7,695 nucleotides of DNA from Candidatus Cloacimonas sp. 4484_275 (GTDB taxonomy: Bacteria; Cloacimonadota; Cloacimonadia; Cloacimonadales; TCS61). How positions within the stretch are numbered: position 1 is the stretch's first letter; every line of letters starts with the position of its first letter. The stretch is from positions 1-7,695 of the forward strand of contig NATF01000100.1 of the NCBI GenBank assembly GCA_002085205.1. The letters run 5' to 3'. Positions 1 through 6,626 of the stretch are shown here, one piece after another. The notes under the pieces were generated by a model that saw nothing but the letters and a program-made list of their open reading frames with translations, searched no databases and had not been told where the DNA came from. The position numbers were made by a program, and so were the translations under genes.

Positions 1-396
1 GACAATGTTAATTTGGCATCGAGACTTGAAGGGGTAAACAAAGTTTTCAGAACGAAAATAATCATTAGTGAATCTACTTTTAATCGTGTGAAAGAAGATT
101 TTATTTGCCGAGAATTGGATAAAATACGAGTTAAGGGAAAAAATCTTCCGACCTCTATTTATGAACTTGTAGATGAAAAAACGGACGAAAAATTTCCTCG
201 TTGGATAAAAGCTTATGAGGAAGGTTTGTCGCTTTACCGCCGTAAAAACTGGGATTTGGCAAAGGAAAAATTTAATCTTGTTCTGAAATTAAAAGGTGAG
301 GATTTTCCCAGCCGATTGATGATTGAACGCTGCGAAAAGCTAAAGAAAGAAAATCCCGAAAATTGGGACGGAGTTTTTTCCTTAAAAACAAAATAA
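1..396 (+). CDS. Class III adenylate/guanylate cyclase, C-terminal part (5' end outside window)
   Basis: The frame is open from base 1 (DNVNLASRLEG...) to a TAA at 394-396, giving 131 residues of a longer protein. The opening matches the end of the class III nucleotide cyclase domain, where the motif VNxxxRLEG supplies the transition-state-stabilising Asn and Arg; here these are N4 and R8. The following stretch, IIISESTF...FICRELDKIRVKGK...IYELV, is the usual end of the catalytic domain in bacterial cyclases, often those with CHASE2 or FHA sensor modules. Residues about 64-110 (AYEEGLSLYRRKNWDLAKEKF) look like a single TPR-like helical pair, a common tail in this family. The product would make cAMP (or cGMP) from ATP (or GTP). 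The metal-binding aspartates and substrate-specificity residues lie upstream, so the nucleotide cannot be called. A TTG at 13 is an internal codon, not the start. No clear terminator follows. Confidence 0.88.
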   Translation, partial: DNVNLASRLEGVNKVFRTKIIISESTFNRVKEDFICRELDKIRVKGKNLPTSIYELVDEKTDEKFPRWIKAYEEGLSLYRRKNWDLAKEKFNLVLKLKGEDFPSRLMIERCEKLKKENPENWDGVFSLKTK

Positions 397-675
397 ATTA
401 CGGTTTTATCGTTTAATATAAATTTTTAATAACAAAATAAATTCCGCGTGAAACATTTTTCACAGATTGCGATTGATTCTTCTCACCGATTATGAAAACA
501 AAATTTTGAACTTTTGCGAGTACATTATTTTTCGATATTTTTTAATTTACTGCAAATAAAAGAGATAGACTCGATTTTTATTTTTTCTCCCGGCTGTTTT
601 TTTGTTTGGAACAAATCGTGTTAATAAGAAGACGAATGAAGAAAAAATTTTTTCACAGTTAGTAGCGTGAATGAA

Positions 676-724
676 CCGTAGGGTCGTCCGATTGCTCGCC
701 TTCTCACAATCGGACGCCTTACCG
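676..724. repeat. REP-like imperfect palindrome / strong hairpin upstream of the secreted-protein gene
   Basis: The arms CGTCCGATTG (685-694) and CAATCGGACG (707-716) are perfect inverted complements around a 12-nt loop. The stem can be extended outward past one bulged T at 684 by about six more pairs (678-683 with 717-722, one of them G-T), giving roughly 16 pairs. No T-run follows on either strand, so it is not an intrinsic terminator. It ends about 20 nt before the ribosome binding site of the next gene and is much more GC-rich than its surroundings. It could be a dispersed palindromic repeat of the GTAGGG...-type seen between genes in many uncultured bacteria, or a structured 5' leader. 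Copy number cannot be judged from one window. Confidence 0.65.
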
Positions 725-744
725 AAATGTTAAAAACCTCAACC

Positions 745-751
745 AAGGAGG
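745..751 (+). promoter_or_regulatory. Ribosome binding site deciding the start of the secreted-protein gene
   Basis: AAGGAGG is a near-perfect Shine-Dalgarno sequence. Two ATG codons follow in frame at 753 and 756. The first is only 1 nt from the motif, too close for initiation; the second is 4 nt away, so 756 is the more plausible start. Confidence 0.75.
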
Positions 752-755
752 AATG

Positions 756-2745
756 ATGAAAAAAATCACATTATTAGTCGCCTCAATCCTATTTGTATTT
801 GTTTTTGCTTCCGAATTTAATCTGGAAAATCAACCGTTTCGGGAACAAAAAGTTCCTTTCGCAAAATTCGGCAGAGCTTCTTCCAGAAATGTTCCCAGTT
901 ATGAATTTATTGTCCCGCCGACTGATTTAATTACGACTTATTACGATTATATGCCGGGAAGTTACAACGGCACGGCAATTAAAGTTCAGCCGGAAGTTTC
1001 TCATCCGGGTTTACATGGTTTTCCATATTCGTGAAACTTCCACCGCCAACAGAAGAGAATATTTTTCCTATGTTTATGAAGACGGAACCGTAGATTCTGC
1101 TATTCCAATCGGAACAGCCAATATTTGGGAAGGTTACGGCGGACTTGACATCGATCCTTACACGGCAGATCCTTTTGTCGTTTGGCATCAACAATCCGGA
1201 AGCAACATCAACAATCCGGAAGCAACTTTGATGTCGTGATGTCCTACGATTTATTTCATTTGATGGGAGTTCCCAATGTGTGGAAAGAACCGTTTCCGGT
1301 AATTGATAATCCCATAAACGCAAATGACGAGTTTCTTTGGCCCTATGTTTATATCGGATGCTGATTTGGCAAATCAATCCGAATTGGATTGGACATATTT
1401 TTCGATTCCTTTAATGGACGAATGGCATAACGGAGCTATTTGGACCAGACCTTTCAGTGCTGTTGCGGTTTCCGACGACGGAAAAGTTGCCGTTATGGGT
1501 TATACCGTTAGCGACGATGAACAATATGATCATCATATGTTTGTCTTTTTGAATGAAAATTACGGAGAAGGGGAATTTTCTTATCATTCCTTCGATATGG
1601 GTTTGGATGTCGCCAATCCTCAAAATGAAGACGGCAGTTATGTATTTGTCGATGAAGACGGAAATCCTTATACGGATTTGATTTTTTCGTTTTTCTTTTC
1701 CGGTCATATGAATGTGATTTTTACGGATAATAATTCCAAACTTATGTTTGTAGATAACTTAATTTTACAATCGGAACAAGAAAACGAGGCAGGCGAAACG
1801 ACTTTGTGGCCTTATGAGACCTTTACTTATGCCTTTGAATACGATCTCGAAAATGACGAGTTTCATTACCGGGTTTTGGATGGCAATATTAACGAAAATG
1901 CGGCAAATCCGAATTACGAATGGGGAAAAGATGAGATTTATTTGCCGTGGGATACTGATAACGACGGAGAAATCGACGAGTATAACGAAGATGGAAATGT
2001 GGTTATGATGAACGGTTGGCCGATTTTCTTTTACGCCACCGACCGGGCTTTTCATGACAATAATTATAAAATTGTTAAGGATGAAGAAAGCGGTTGGATT
2101 GCCGCTGTTTGGCAAGACGGTTTGAAAGAAAAATATGCAAACGACGGAATAGAAGGATTTGAAGATTGGGCTACTGTTCCCGAAATCGCGATTTGTTTTT
2201 CCGAAGACGAAGGTGAAACATGGTCTGATGTTCTTTATTTGAACTCGATTGACACTCCCGAACTTGCCGATATGATTCCCGAATATGTCTATCCGGCTTT
2301 GGAAATTGGAGAAGAAAGCGATGTCAAATTGCATCTGATGTTTCTTGACGACAACAGTTTCGGAAGCGCCGCCACTTCTCCCGCTTACGGTTTGCCAAAC
2401 GGTGGAATGCTGAATTATGCATGTCTCGGAATTACTTTCACTACCGCCGAGGAAAATTATGTGGAAAATTCCTTGATTAAAAGCGGTAATTATCCGAATC
2501 CTTTCAGAAATTCCACGAAAATTCGTTTTTCGCTAGCTAATGATGAATCCGTAAAAAATGCGGAAATTACAATTTATAATCTTAAGGGTGAAAAAATAAA
2601 GAAATTTTCGAATATTAGGAATCAGGATTCGGTCTTATGGAATGGAAAGGACGATTCCGGTAAAAAAGTGCCGTCCGGTATCTATTTTTACAAGATTCGA
2701 ACAGGTCCTTTCACGGAAACGAAAAAAATGATTCTCATGCAATGA
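756..2745 (+). pseudogene. Secreted Asp-box protein with T9SS type A-like C-terminal sorting domain; frame broken three times
   Basis: The protein begins MKKITLLVASILFVFVFAS, a classic signal peptide with cleavage likely after FA or FAS. Reading needs four segments: frame of 756 to about 1008 (stop 1032-1034), next frame from about 1009 to about 1225 (stop 1237-1239), back to the first frame until about 1356 (stop 1362-1364), then open to TGA at 2743-2745. Joined, it is roughly 650 residues. Visible features: an Asp-box SEDEGETW at 2200-2223, typical of BNR/sialidase-like beta-propellers; an acidic DTDNDGEIDE loop from 1951 resembling a calcium-binding DxDxDG site; and a final domain from 2488 with NYPNPF, LKGEKIKKF, WNGKDDSGKKVPSGIYFYK and a KMILMQ end. 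That domain is the Por/T9SS type A-like, FlgD-Ig-like sorting module, so export to the outer surface is expected. The substrate is unknown. The frame breaks may be real decay or assembly error; each is reported as a finding. A terminator follows directly. Confidence 0.8.
1186..1225 (+). repeat. Perfect 20-bp tandem duplication inside the secreted-protein gene
   Basis: CATCAACAATCCGGAAGCAA occurs twice back to back, at 1186-1205 and 1206-1225, and the C after the second copy also matches the start of the unit. Because 20 is not a multiple of three, the extra copy shifts the reading frame. With one copy removed the protein reads smoothly through VVWHQQSGSNFDVVMSYDL, so the duplication itself fully accounts for this frame break. 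Confidence 0.93.
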
Positions 2746-2756
2746 CCTCCTACGAA

Positions 2757-2789
2757 AGAGCATTTCGATTTTCGGAATGCTCTTTTTTT
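2757..2789 (+). terminator. Rho-independent terminator of the secreted-protein gene
   Basis: The arms AGAGCATTTC (2757-2766) and GGAATGCTCT (2774-2783) form a 10-pair stem with one G-T pair and a 7-nt loop. A run of seven T follows at 2783-2789. It starts 11 nt after the stop codon at 2745 and also separates this gene from the convergent minus-strand gene ending at 2795. Confidence 0.85.
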
Positions 2790-2794
2790 ATGAA

Positions 2795-3274
2795 TTACAA
2801 TTCCGTTCCCAGCAACAAATTTTGATTCTCGCCAATCCAAGAATATTTCACTTTTCCAATGAAAATCGTATGGTCTCCACTTCTTATTTGAGAAAATATT
2901 TCACATTCGAAATTGGCGACTGCGTTTTCAAAGACGGGAAGTTTGGCTAATTTTCCCGAAAAAAACGATTCCGAAATTAAATCCAATTTATTTACATTTC
3001 TGCCGGAAGTCGTGCCGGCAATTAAAGCGGTTTGTTTCATTTCCACGGATGGGAAACAGAGATTGAAATATCTGAATTTTTGCAAACAAGAGTAACTGTA
3101 TCTGCGGTGACCAACGGAAATAGCAAACATCGGCGGATTTATTGAGGTTCGCATAAACCATTCAAGTGTAATTAGATTAATCTTTTTTTCATTTTCATCC
3201 TTGGTAACGGCAATCGCAATTTTCGACGGATTTTTAATAATTTTTTTGGCGATTTCAAAATCTACTCTTTTCAT
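2795..3274 (-). CDS. Flavin-reductase-like, FMN-binding split-barrel protein
   Basis: A protein of 159 residues from the chosen start, close to the usual 160-190 for the flavin reductase-like domain family. Family hallmarks visible in order are an early IAIAVTKDENEKKINLITLEWFMRT segment (equivalent to the common 'vt..d..g..N..t.sw...s..PP' pattern), NPPMFAISVGHRRYSY, a central FNLCFPSVEM strand, the TTSGRNVNKLDL region, and FECEIFSQIRSGDHTIFIGKV, where the GDH/IGKV motif is typical. Such proteins bind FMN and reduce flavins or act as flavoprotein oxidoreductases with NAD(P)H; the partner is not predictable here. ATG occurs at 3286 and 3274. GAGGG (plus-strand 3280-3284) sits 5 nt before the second, so 3274 is preferred over the four-residue-longer form. 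It appears monocistronic, convergent with the secreted-protein gene and divergent from the RRM gene. Confidence 0.85.
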   Translation of the reverse strand: MKRVDFEIAKKIIKNPSKIAIAVTKDENEKKINLITLEWFMRTSINPPMFAISVGHRRYSYSCLQKFRYFNLCFPSVEMKQTALIAGTTSGRNVNKLDLISESFFSGKLAKLPVFENAVANFECEIFSQIRSGDHTIFIGKVKYSWIGENQNLLLGTEL

Positions 3275-3354
3275 TTTTTCCCTCATTTTTCTTTGGTGAA
3301 AGGAAAAACGATAAAATTTTTCTGCAAGTTTTTTTTATTTTTATATTAATTTAT

Positions 3355-3381
3355 TTGACAATAAAAATCACGAAATATATT
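3355..3381 (+). promoter_or_regulatory. Candidate sigma-70-type promoter for the RRM gene
   Basis: A perfect TTGACA lies at 3355-3360. It is followed by TATATT at 3376-3381 after a 15-bp spacer, or TATTTG at 3378-3383 after 17 bp. The region is very AT-rich, so chance matches are easy, and promoter rules in this lineage are uncertain. If used, it would give a leader of roughly 170 nt before the start at 3564. Confidence 0.4.
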
Positions 3382-3396
3382 TGGCAATGTGTTTCA

Positions 3397-3413
3397 GGAT
3401 TATTCGATAATCC
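3397..3413 (+). other. Hairpin in the leader of the RRM gene
   Basis: GGATTAT-TCG-ATAATCC is a perfect 7-pair stem with a 3-nt loop, just downstream of the candidate promoter. No T-run follows. It may be a leader-RNA structure near the mRNA 5' end or a DNA operator; the palindrome fits either reading. Confidence 0.45.
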
Positions 3414-3563
3414 GCTAGAGTTGTGAATTGTATTTGATGTGAAGAGCAGGACTTTAAACAATTTGTGTCCGATTTTCCAGTCAAAAATAAAATAAAAATT
3501 AACCGCGAAAGATATTTTAGTAATATTTTTTCGGTTAAAAATAAAGAAGGAGTAGAAAAGACG

Positions 3564-3836
3564 ATGAACATTTATGTAGGAAATGTTTCTTATGGAGTAA
3601 ACGACAGGGATTTGGAAAATTTATTTTCCGAATTCGGTGAAGTTTCAAGTGCAAGAATTATTATTGATCGCGAAACAGGAAGATCAAAAGGTTTCGGATT
3701 TGTTGAAATGCCAAACAAAGATGATGCTTTGGAAGCAATTAAAAGTCTTAATGGTAAGGAAATTGAAGGTAGAAATCTCAGAGTAAACGAAGCGAGAGCG
3801 AGAGAAGACAATTTTCGCAGAAGAGCTCGTTACTAA
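3564..3836 (+). CDS. Small single-RRM RNA-binding protein
   Basis: Ninety residues made almost entirely of one RNA recognition motif. RNP2 is IYVGNV (residues 3-8) and RNP1 is KGFGFVEM (residues 42-49), carrying the aromatic residues that stack on RNA bases. The beta-alpha-beta order is intact: ENLFSEFGEV helix, then ARIIIDRETGRSKGFGFVEM strands, DDALEAIKSLNG helix, and GRNLRVNEAR last strand. A short basic tail (REDNFRRRARY) follows, as in the glycine/arginine-tailed bacterial and cyanobacterial Rbp proteins. Bacterial members bind single-stranded RNA and are often cold-inducible. The frame is open upstream to 3465, but the ATG at 3564 starts exactly at the domain boundary, with AAGGAG at 3547-3552 upstream (11 nt away, rather long). 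It is monocistronic with its own terminator at 3864. Confidence 0.93.
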   Translation: MNIYVGNVSYGVNDRDLENLFSEFGEVSSARIIIDRETGRSKGFGFVEMPNKDDALEAIKSLNGKEIEGRNLRVNEARAREDNFRRRARY

Positions 3837-3863
3837 CTGATACAAATAAATTCTTTCACTAAC

Positions 3864-3894
3864 AAAAAACCCGTCGCTTGCGACGGGTTTTTTT
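3864..3894. terminator. Bidirectional rho-independent terminator between the RRM gene and sppA
   Basis: CCCGTCG (3870-3876), loop CTTG, CGACGGG (3881-3887) form a perfect GC-rich stem. It is flanked by six A on the left (3864-3869) and seven T on the right (3888-3894), so each strand reads a stem followed by T residues. It serves the RRM gene on the plus strand and lies about 50 nt beyond the end of the sppA operon on the minus strand. Confidence 0.92.
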
Positions 3895-3943
3895 CTTTTT
3901 TCGGAAATTTGATTTCGACAAGTCGTTTGGGAAAATATTTTTT

Positions 3944-4017
3944 TTACTTCAATTCCAAATCCGCCGGCACTATTGCCTGAACCGGATCGTTTTTTATCAT
4001 TTCATAGTTCAAAAAAA
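3944..4017 (-). other. Out-of-frame continuation of SppA (probable true C-terminus)
   Basis: In the frame one base off, the minus strand after the poly-T stretch (plus-strand A7, 4011-4017) reads LNYEMIKNDPVQAIVPADLE and then LK before TAA at 3944-3946. This is ordinary protein-like sequence running to a stop 50 nt before the shared terminator, whereas the annotated frame stops abruptly after KSFFEL. The homopolymer at the switch point makes a one-base indel the simplest explanation. It could be a real mutation, programmed slippage or a sequencing error. Confidence 0.6.
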
Positions 4018-5582
4018 CTTTTTTGTTTCGGATAAAATATTTTTCCGTAAGAAGATATTCCCGCGAGTTCGGCAGCTTTTTTAACGGCATCGTCAAGAGT
4101 TCCTTCCGCATCTATCAATTGATTTTTGAAGGCGTCCGAACTGCTCCAAACCCGACCTTGCGCGATTTCTTCAACTTTGTCGATTTTCAGTTTTCTGCCC
4201 TCGGCAACTCTGTTTTTAAATTCCGCGTAAGTTTCCTTAATTTCCGATTCGAAATTTTTCAAAACGCTTTTATCCGGCTTTTGCCAAGGATCGAAAAGGG
4301 TGGAATATTTTCCTTTTTTGATGACATTTGAATGAATTCCGATTTTAGTTCCCAATTTATTGAAATTAGGAAACATTCCGATTACGCCGATCGAACCGGT
4401 AATCGTGAAAGGATCGGCAACAATGTAGTCTGCGTCGCAAGAGATGTAATAACCGCCGGAAGCCGCCACATTTCCCATCGAAATCACAAACGGTTTTTTC
4501 TTTTTAAGAGCTTTGATTTTATTAAGAATAATTTCCGATTCCAAAGCGCTTCCGCCCGGACTGTTCACGCGCATCACCACGGCTTTGACGGTTTTGTCTT
4601 CTTCCAATTTATCCAAGATTTTGTTAAATTTTGCAGCGGAAATATTCTCCTCCAATTCCGATTTTGATTGAGAAATTCCTCCCTGAGCAAAAATTACCGC
4701 GATTTTATCAGGTTTCAGAGAAGGAATCGGCATTCTGTAATCGGAGAATTTTACCAGATTTTTTTTATTTATATTTAATTTTTCCAACATTGCTTCTTTA
4801 AAAGCCAATTCGTCCGCAATTCGAAGATCGATGGCATTTTGTTTATTAATGAAAACATCGTCGCGCTTTTCATAAATTTTCTTAACTTGCGAATAAGGAA
4901 TATTTCTTCGTCGGGAAATCTCTTTCAACATCTGTTCGTAAAGATCGGAAAACAGCTCGTCCACGCTTTCTTTGAAAGGTTCGGACATTTGATTTCTGGA
5001 AAAAGGTTCTCCCGCACCTTTGTATTTTCCGGCATGAATAACCTGCATCTCGATTCCGAGTTTATCCAATAATTCCTTGTAAAATAGAATGTTTCCTCCG
5101 ATTCCGGTGAGCAAAATTCCGGCGGAAGCGGAAGGATTTAAATAGATGGAATCGGCGACGGAAGCAAGATAATAATCTTTATTACCGCACATTTCCAAAT
5201 AAGCATAAACTTTTTTTCCGGTTGCTTTGAAATTTTCCAGAGCGGAAATAATCTCGTTGACCGTAGCAAAACCGCTTTTAATCCAATTCGGCTCCAGAAT
5301 AATTCCGGAAATATTTTTGTCTTTGGCGGCTTTGTTTATTTTCAAAACAACATCATTTGCCGAAATTGTTTTCTTTTGCATAGGCGAGGAAAAAAAATCA
5401 TCTTTAAATTCATTATAATCTCGAATTTCGCCGGATAATTTTAATTCCAAAAAACTAGACGGTTCTATTTTAACCGCCTTCTTTTTGCCGAGATTTCCCA
5501 AAGAATGAAAAACCACCAACAGAAAAACGATAACCAGTACAAACGATGTTAAACAACCGAAAGCAAACCATTTTTTTCGCAT
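4002..5582 (-). CDS. sppA: Signal peptide peptidase SppA, 67K type (S49 serine protease)
   Basis: The 526-residue frame has the tandem S49 layout of the long SppA form. An N-terminal membrane anchor (residues about 5-26, FAFGCLTSFVLVIVFLLVVF) is followed by an N-terminal domain holding the catalytic lysine in YKGAGEPF (K188). The C-terminal domain holds the nucleophile in RVNSPGGS (S345). The GNVAASGGYYIS segment (370-381) and TITGSIGVIG (393-402) are also family hallmarks. By analogy with E. coli SppA (K209/S409), the enzyme is a membrane-bound Ser-Lys protease, active site outside the cytoplasm, degrading cleaved signal peptides and perhaps membrane proteins. The start ATG (5580-5582) has AGGAGG 4 nt upstream. 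It follows the response regulator stop by 19 nt, so it is the last gene of the operon. The final residues SFFEL* probably result from a frameshift in an A7 run; the likely true tail continues to 3944. Confidence 0.95.
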   Translation of the reverse strand: MRKKWFAFGCLTSFVLVIVFLLVVFHSLGNLGKKKAVKIEPSSFLELKLSGEIRDYNEFKDDFFSSPMQKKTISANDVVLKINKAAKDKNISGIILEPNWIKSGFATVNEIISALENFKATGKKVYAYLEMCGNKDYYLASVADSIYLNPSASAGILLTGIGGNILFYKELLDKLGIEMQVIHAGKYKGAGEPFSRNQMSEPFKESVDELFSDLYEQMLKEISRRRNIPYSQVKKIYEKRDDVFINKQNAIDLRIADELAFKEAMLEKLNINKKNLVKFSDYRMPIPSLKPDKIAVIFAQGGISQSKSELEENISAAKFNKILDKLEEDKTVKAVVMRVNSPGGSALESEIILNKIKALKKKKPFVISMGNVAASGGYYISCDADYIVADPFTITGSIGVIGMFPNFNKLGTKIGIHSNVIKKGKYSTLFDPWQKPDKSVLKNFESEIKETYAEFKNRVAEGRKLKIDKVEEIAQGRVWSSSDAFKNQLIDAEGTLDDAVKKAAELAGISSYGKIFYPKQKSFFEL

Positions 5583-5601
5583 AATTCCTCCTAAATTATT
5601 T

Positions 5602-6626
5602 TTATGTTTTTATTCCCAATTCTTTAATTTTTCTGGAAAGATTACTCACTTGCAGACCCAGATGTTCAGCGGTTTGAGAGAGATTTCCTCCGAAAAGTTT
5701 AAGCTGAGTTTTCAGATATTTTGTTTCAAATTCGCGGCGTTTTTCCCGAAAGGATTTTGTTTCGTTCCAAAAATCAATTGTTTCTTGTCCGCTTTCCAAC
5801 TTCAAAATATCATCTTTTTCAATCGTTTTGTTTTCGGAAAGAATGTAAATTCGTTCGATTAAATTTTTTAGTTCCCGCACATTACCTCTGAATTTGCGCG
5901 ATTGCAATTCTTTGATGGCTTCCGCCGAAAATATTTTGATGTCAACTTTCAGTTCGTCGGAAAAATATTTTGAAAAATGCTCGATAAGAACCGGAATATC
6001 TTCCGGATGGAGATGTAAAGGCGGAGTTTCAATCGGAATAACATTCAGACGATAATAAAGATCTTCGCGGAAAGTTCCTTCTTCCACCATTTTTTCCAGA
6101 TTTTTGTGAGTTGCCGCAATAATTCTCGTATTGATTTTTTGAGTTTTGTTTCCTCCCACTCGTTCAAATTCTCCTTCTTGAATCACGCGAAGGATTTTTG
6201 CCTGTGCAGTCGGATTCATATCGCCTATTTCATCGAGAAACAAAGTTCCGCCGTCGGCTTCTTCGATTTTGCCGGGTTTACTCCGAATTGCTCCGGTTGG
6301 GAGCAACTTTTTTGATTAGATTCAGTAAATCCTTAATTACTTTGCTTTCACCGATTATTTTATATTTTTCCTCCACGGATTTTTTCAAGCGTCGATAATC
6401 CGCCGAGAGAGATTTTATTTCATACGCATTTTTTACGGTGAGTAAAACTTTCGTTAAATTAAGCGGTTTTTCCAAGAAATCAAAAGCGCCGGCTTTCGAA
6501 CGCTTCCGTTTTTCGCAAACCGTCGCTTCCGTCGAGCGCGTAATTTACCGTGTAGTTTTCGTCTTCAAGAATTCCTTTCAAAGAAAGGCAGATGTTTATT
6601 TCGTCGTCAATAATCAACACTTTCAT
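5602..6626 (-). pseudogene. NtrC/NtrX-like sigma-54 response regulator, carrying two internal deletions
   Basis: Three minus-strand frames make one gene. From ATG 6626: MKVLIIDDEINICLSLKGIL, a receiver start with acidic pair D7-D8, reading to GLRKTEAF and a stop at 6480-6482. Next frame: KAGAFDFLEKPLN (receiver end with its conserved Lys) through KYKIIGESKVIKDLLNLIKK VAP, stop 6278-6280. Third frame: TGAIRSKPGKIEEADGG, Walker B GGTLFLDEIGD, sensor I RIIAATHKN, arginine-finger region FREDLYYRLNVIP, FRGNVREL sensor II, and a Fis-type helix-turn-helix GGNLSQTAEHLGLQVSNLSR near the end (TAA 5602-5604). Missing are about 50 receiver residues with the phosphoacceptor Asp, and about 58 AAA+ residues with Walker A and the first part of GAFTGA. 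As written it could neither be phosphorylated normally nor hydrolyse ATP. GGAG (6634-6637) lies 7 nt before the start, which overlaps the kinase end by 20 nt. Confidence 0.88.

Larger units (their letters stand above)
397..752. other. Intergenic spacer of 356 bp
   Basis: No credible open reading frame on either strand. The spacer is very AT-rich and holds small symmetrical elements. A 6-bp hairpin lies at 448-463 (GTGAAA-CATT-TTTCAC). A 14-bp perfect palindrome of A and T runs flanked by G/C lies at 641-654. A much stronger imperfect palindrome at 676-724 is listed separately. The first hairpin is not followed by a T-run, so it is not a convincing terminator for the cyclase gene. I could not find a well-spaced -35/-10 pair for the downstream secreted-protein gene, although its promoter should lie here. 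Confidence 0.6.

Noticed and set aside
13..15. TTG at 13 as the start of the first gene
   Set aside because: The frame is open upstream to base 1 and the first codons complete the cyclase motif (DNVNLASRLEG), so the gene begins before the window.
448..463. Small hairpin as terminator of the cyclase gene
   Set aside because: Only 6 weak pairs and no T-run after it; it begins 52 nt after the stop codon.
641..654. 14-bp A/T palindrome as a terminator or operator
   Set aside because: Runs of A followed by T arise easily in this AT-rich spacer; there is no GC stem or partner site.
979..1377. A 132-codon minus-strand open frame spanning two frame breaks of the secreted protein
   Set aside because: It was tempting as an alternative real gene, but the joined plus-strand frames read as coherent secreted-protein sequence, and the minus translation looks like random shadow.
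1765..2334. A 189-codon open frame on the minus strand opposite the secreted-protein gene
   Set aside because: It is antisense to a region with clear Asp-box and sorting-domain similarity, its translation has no recognisable motif, and it has no convincing ribosome binding site.
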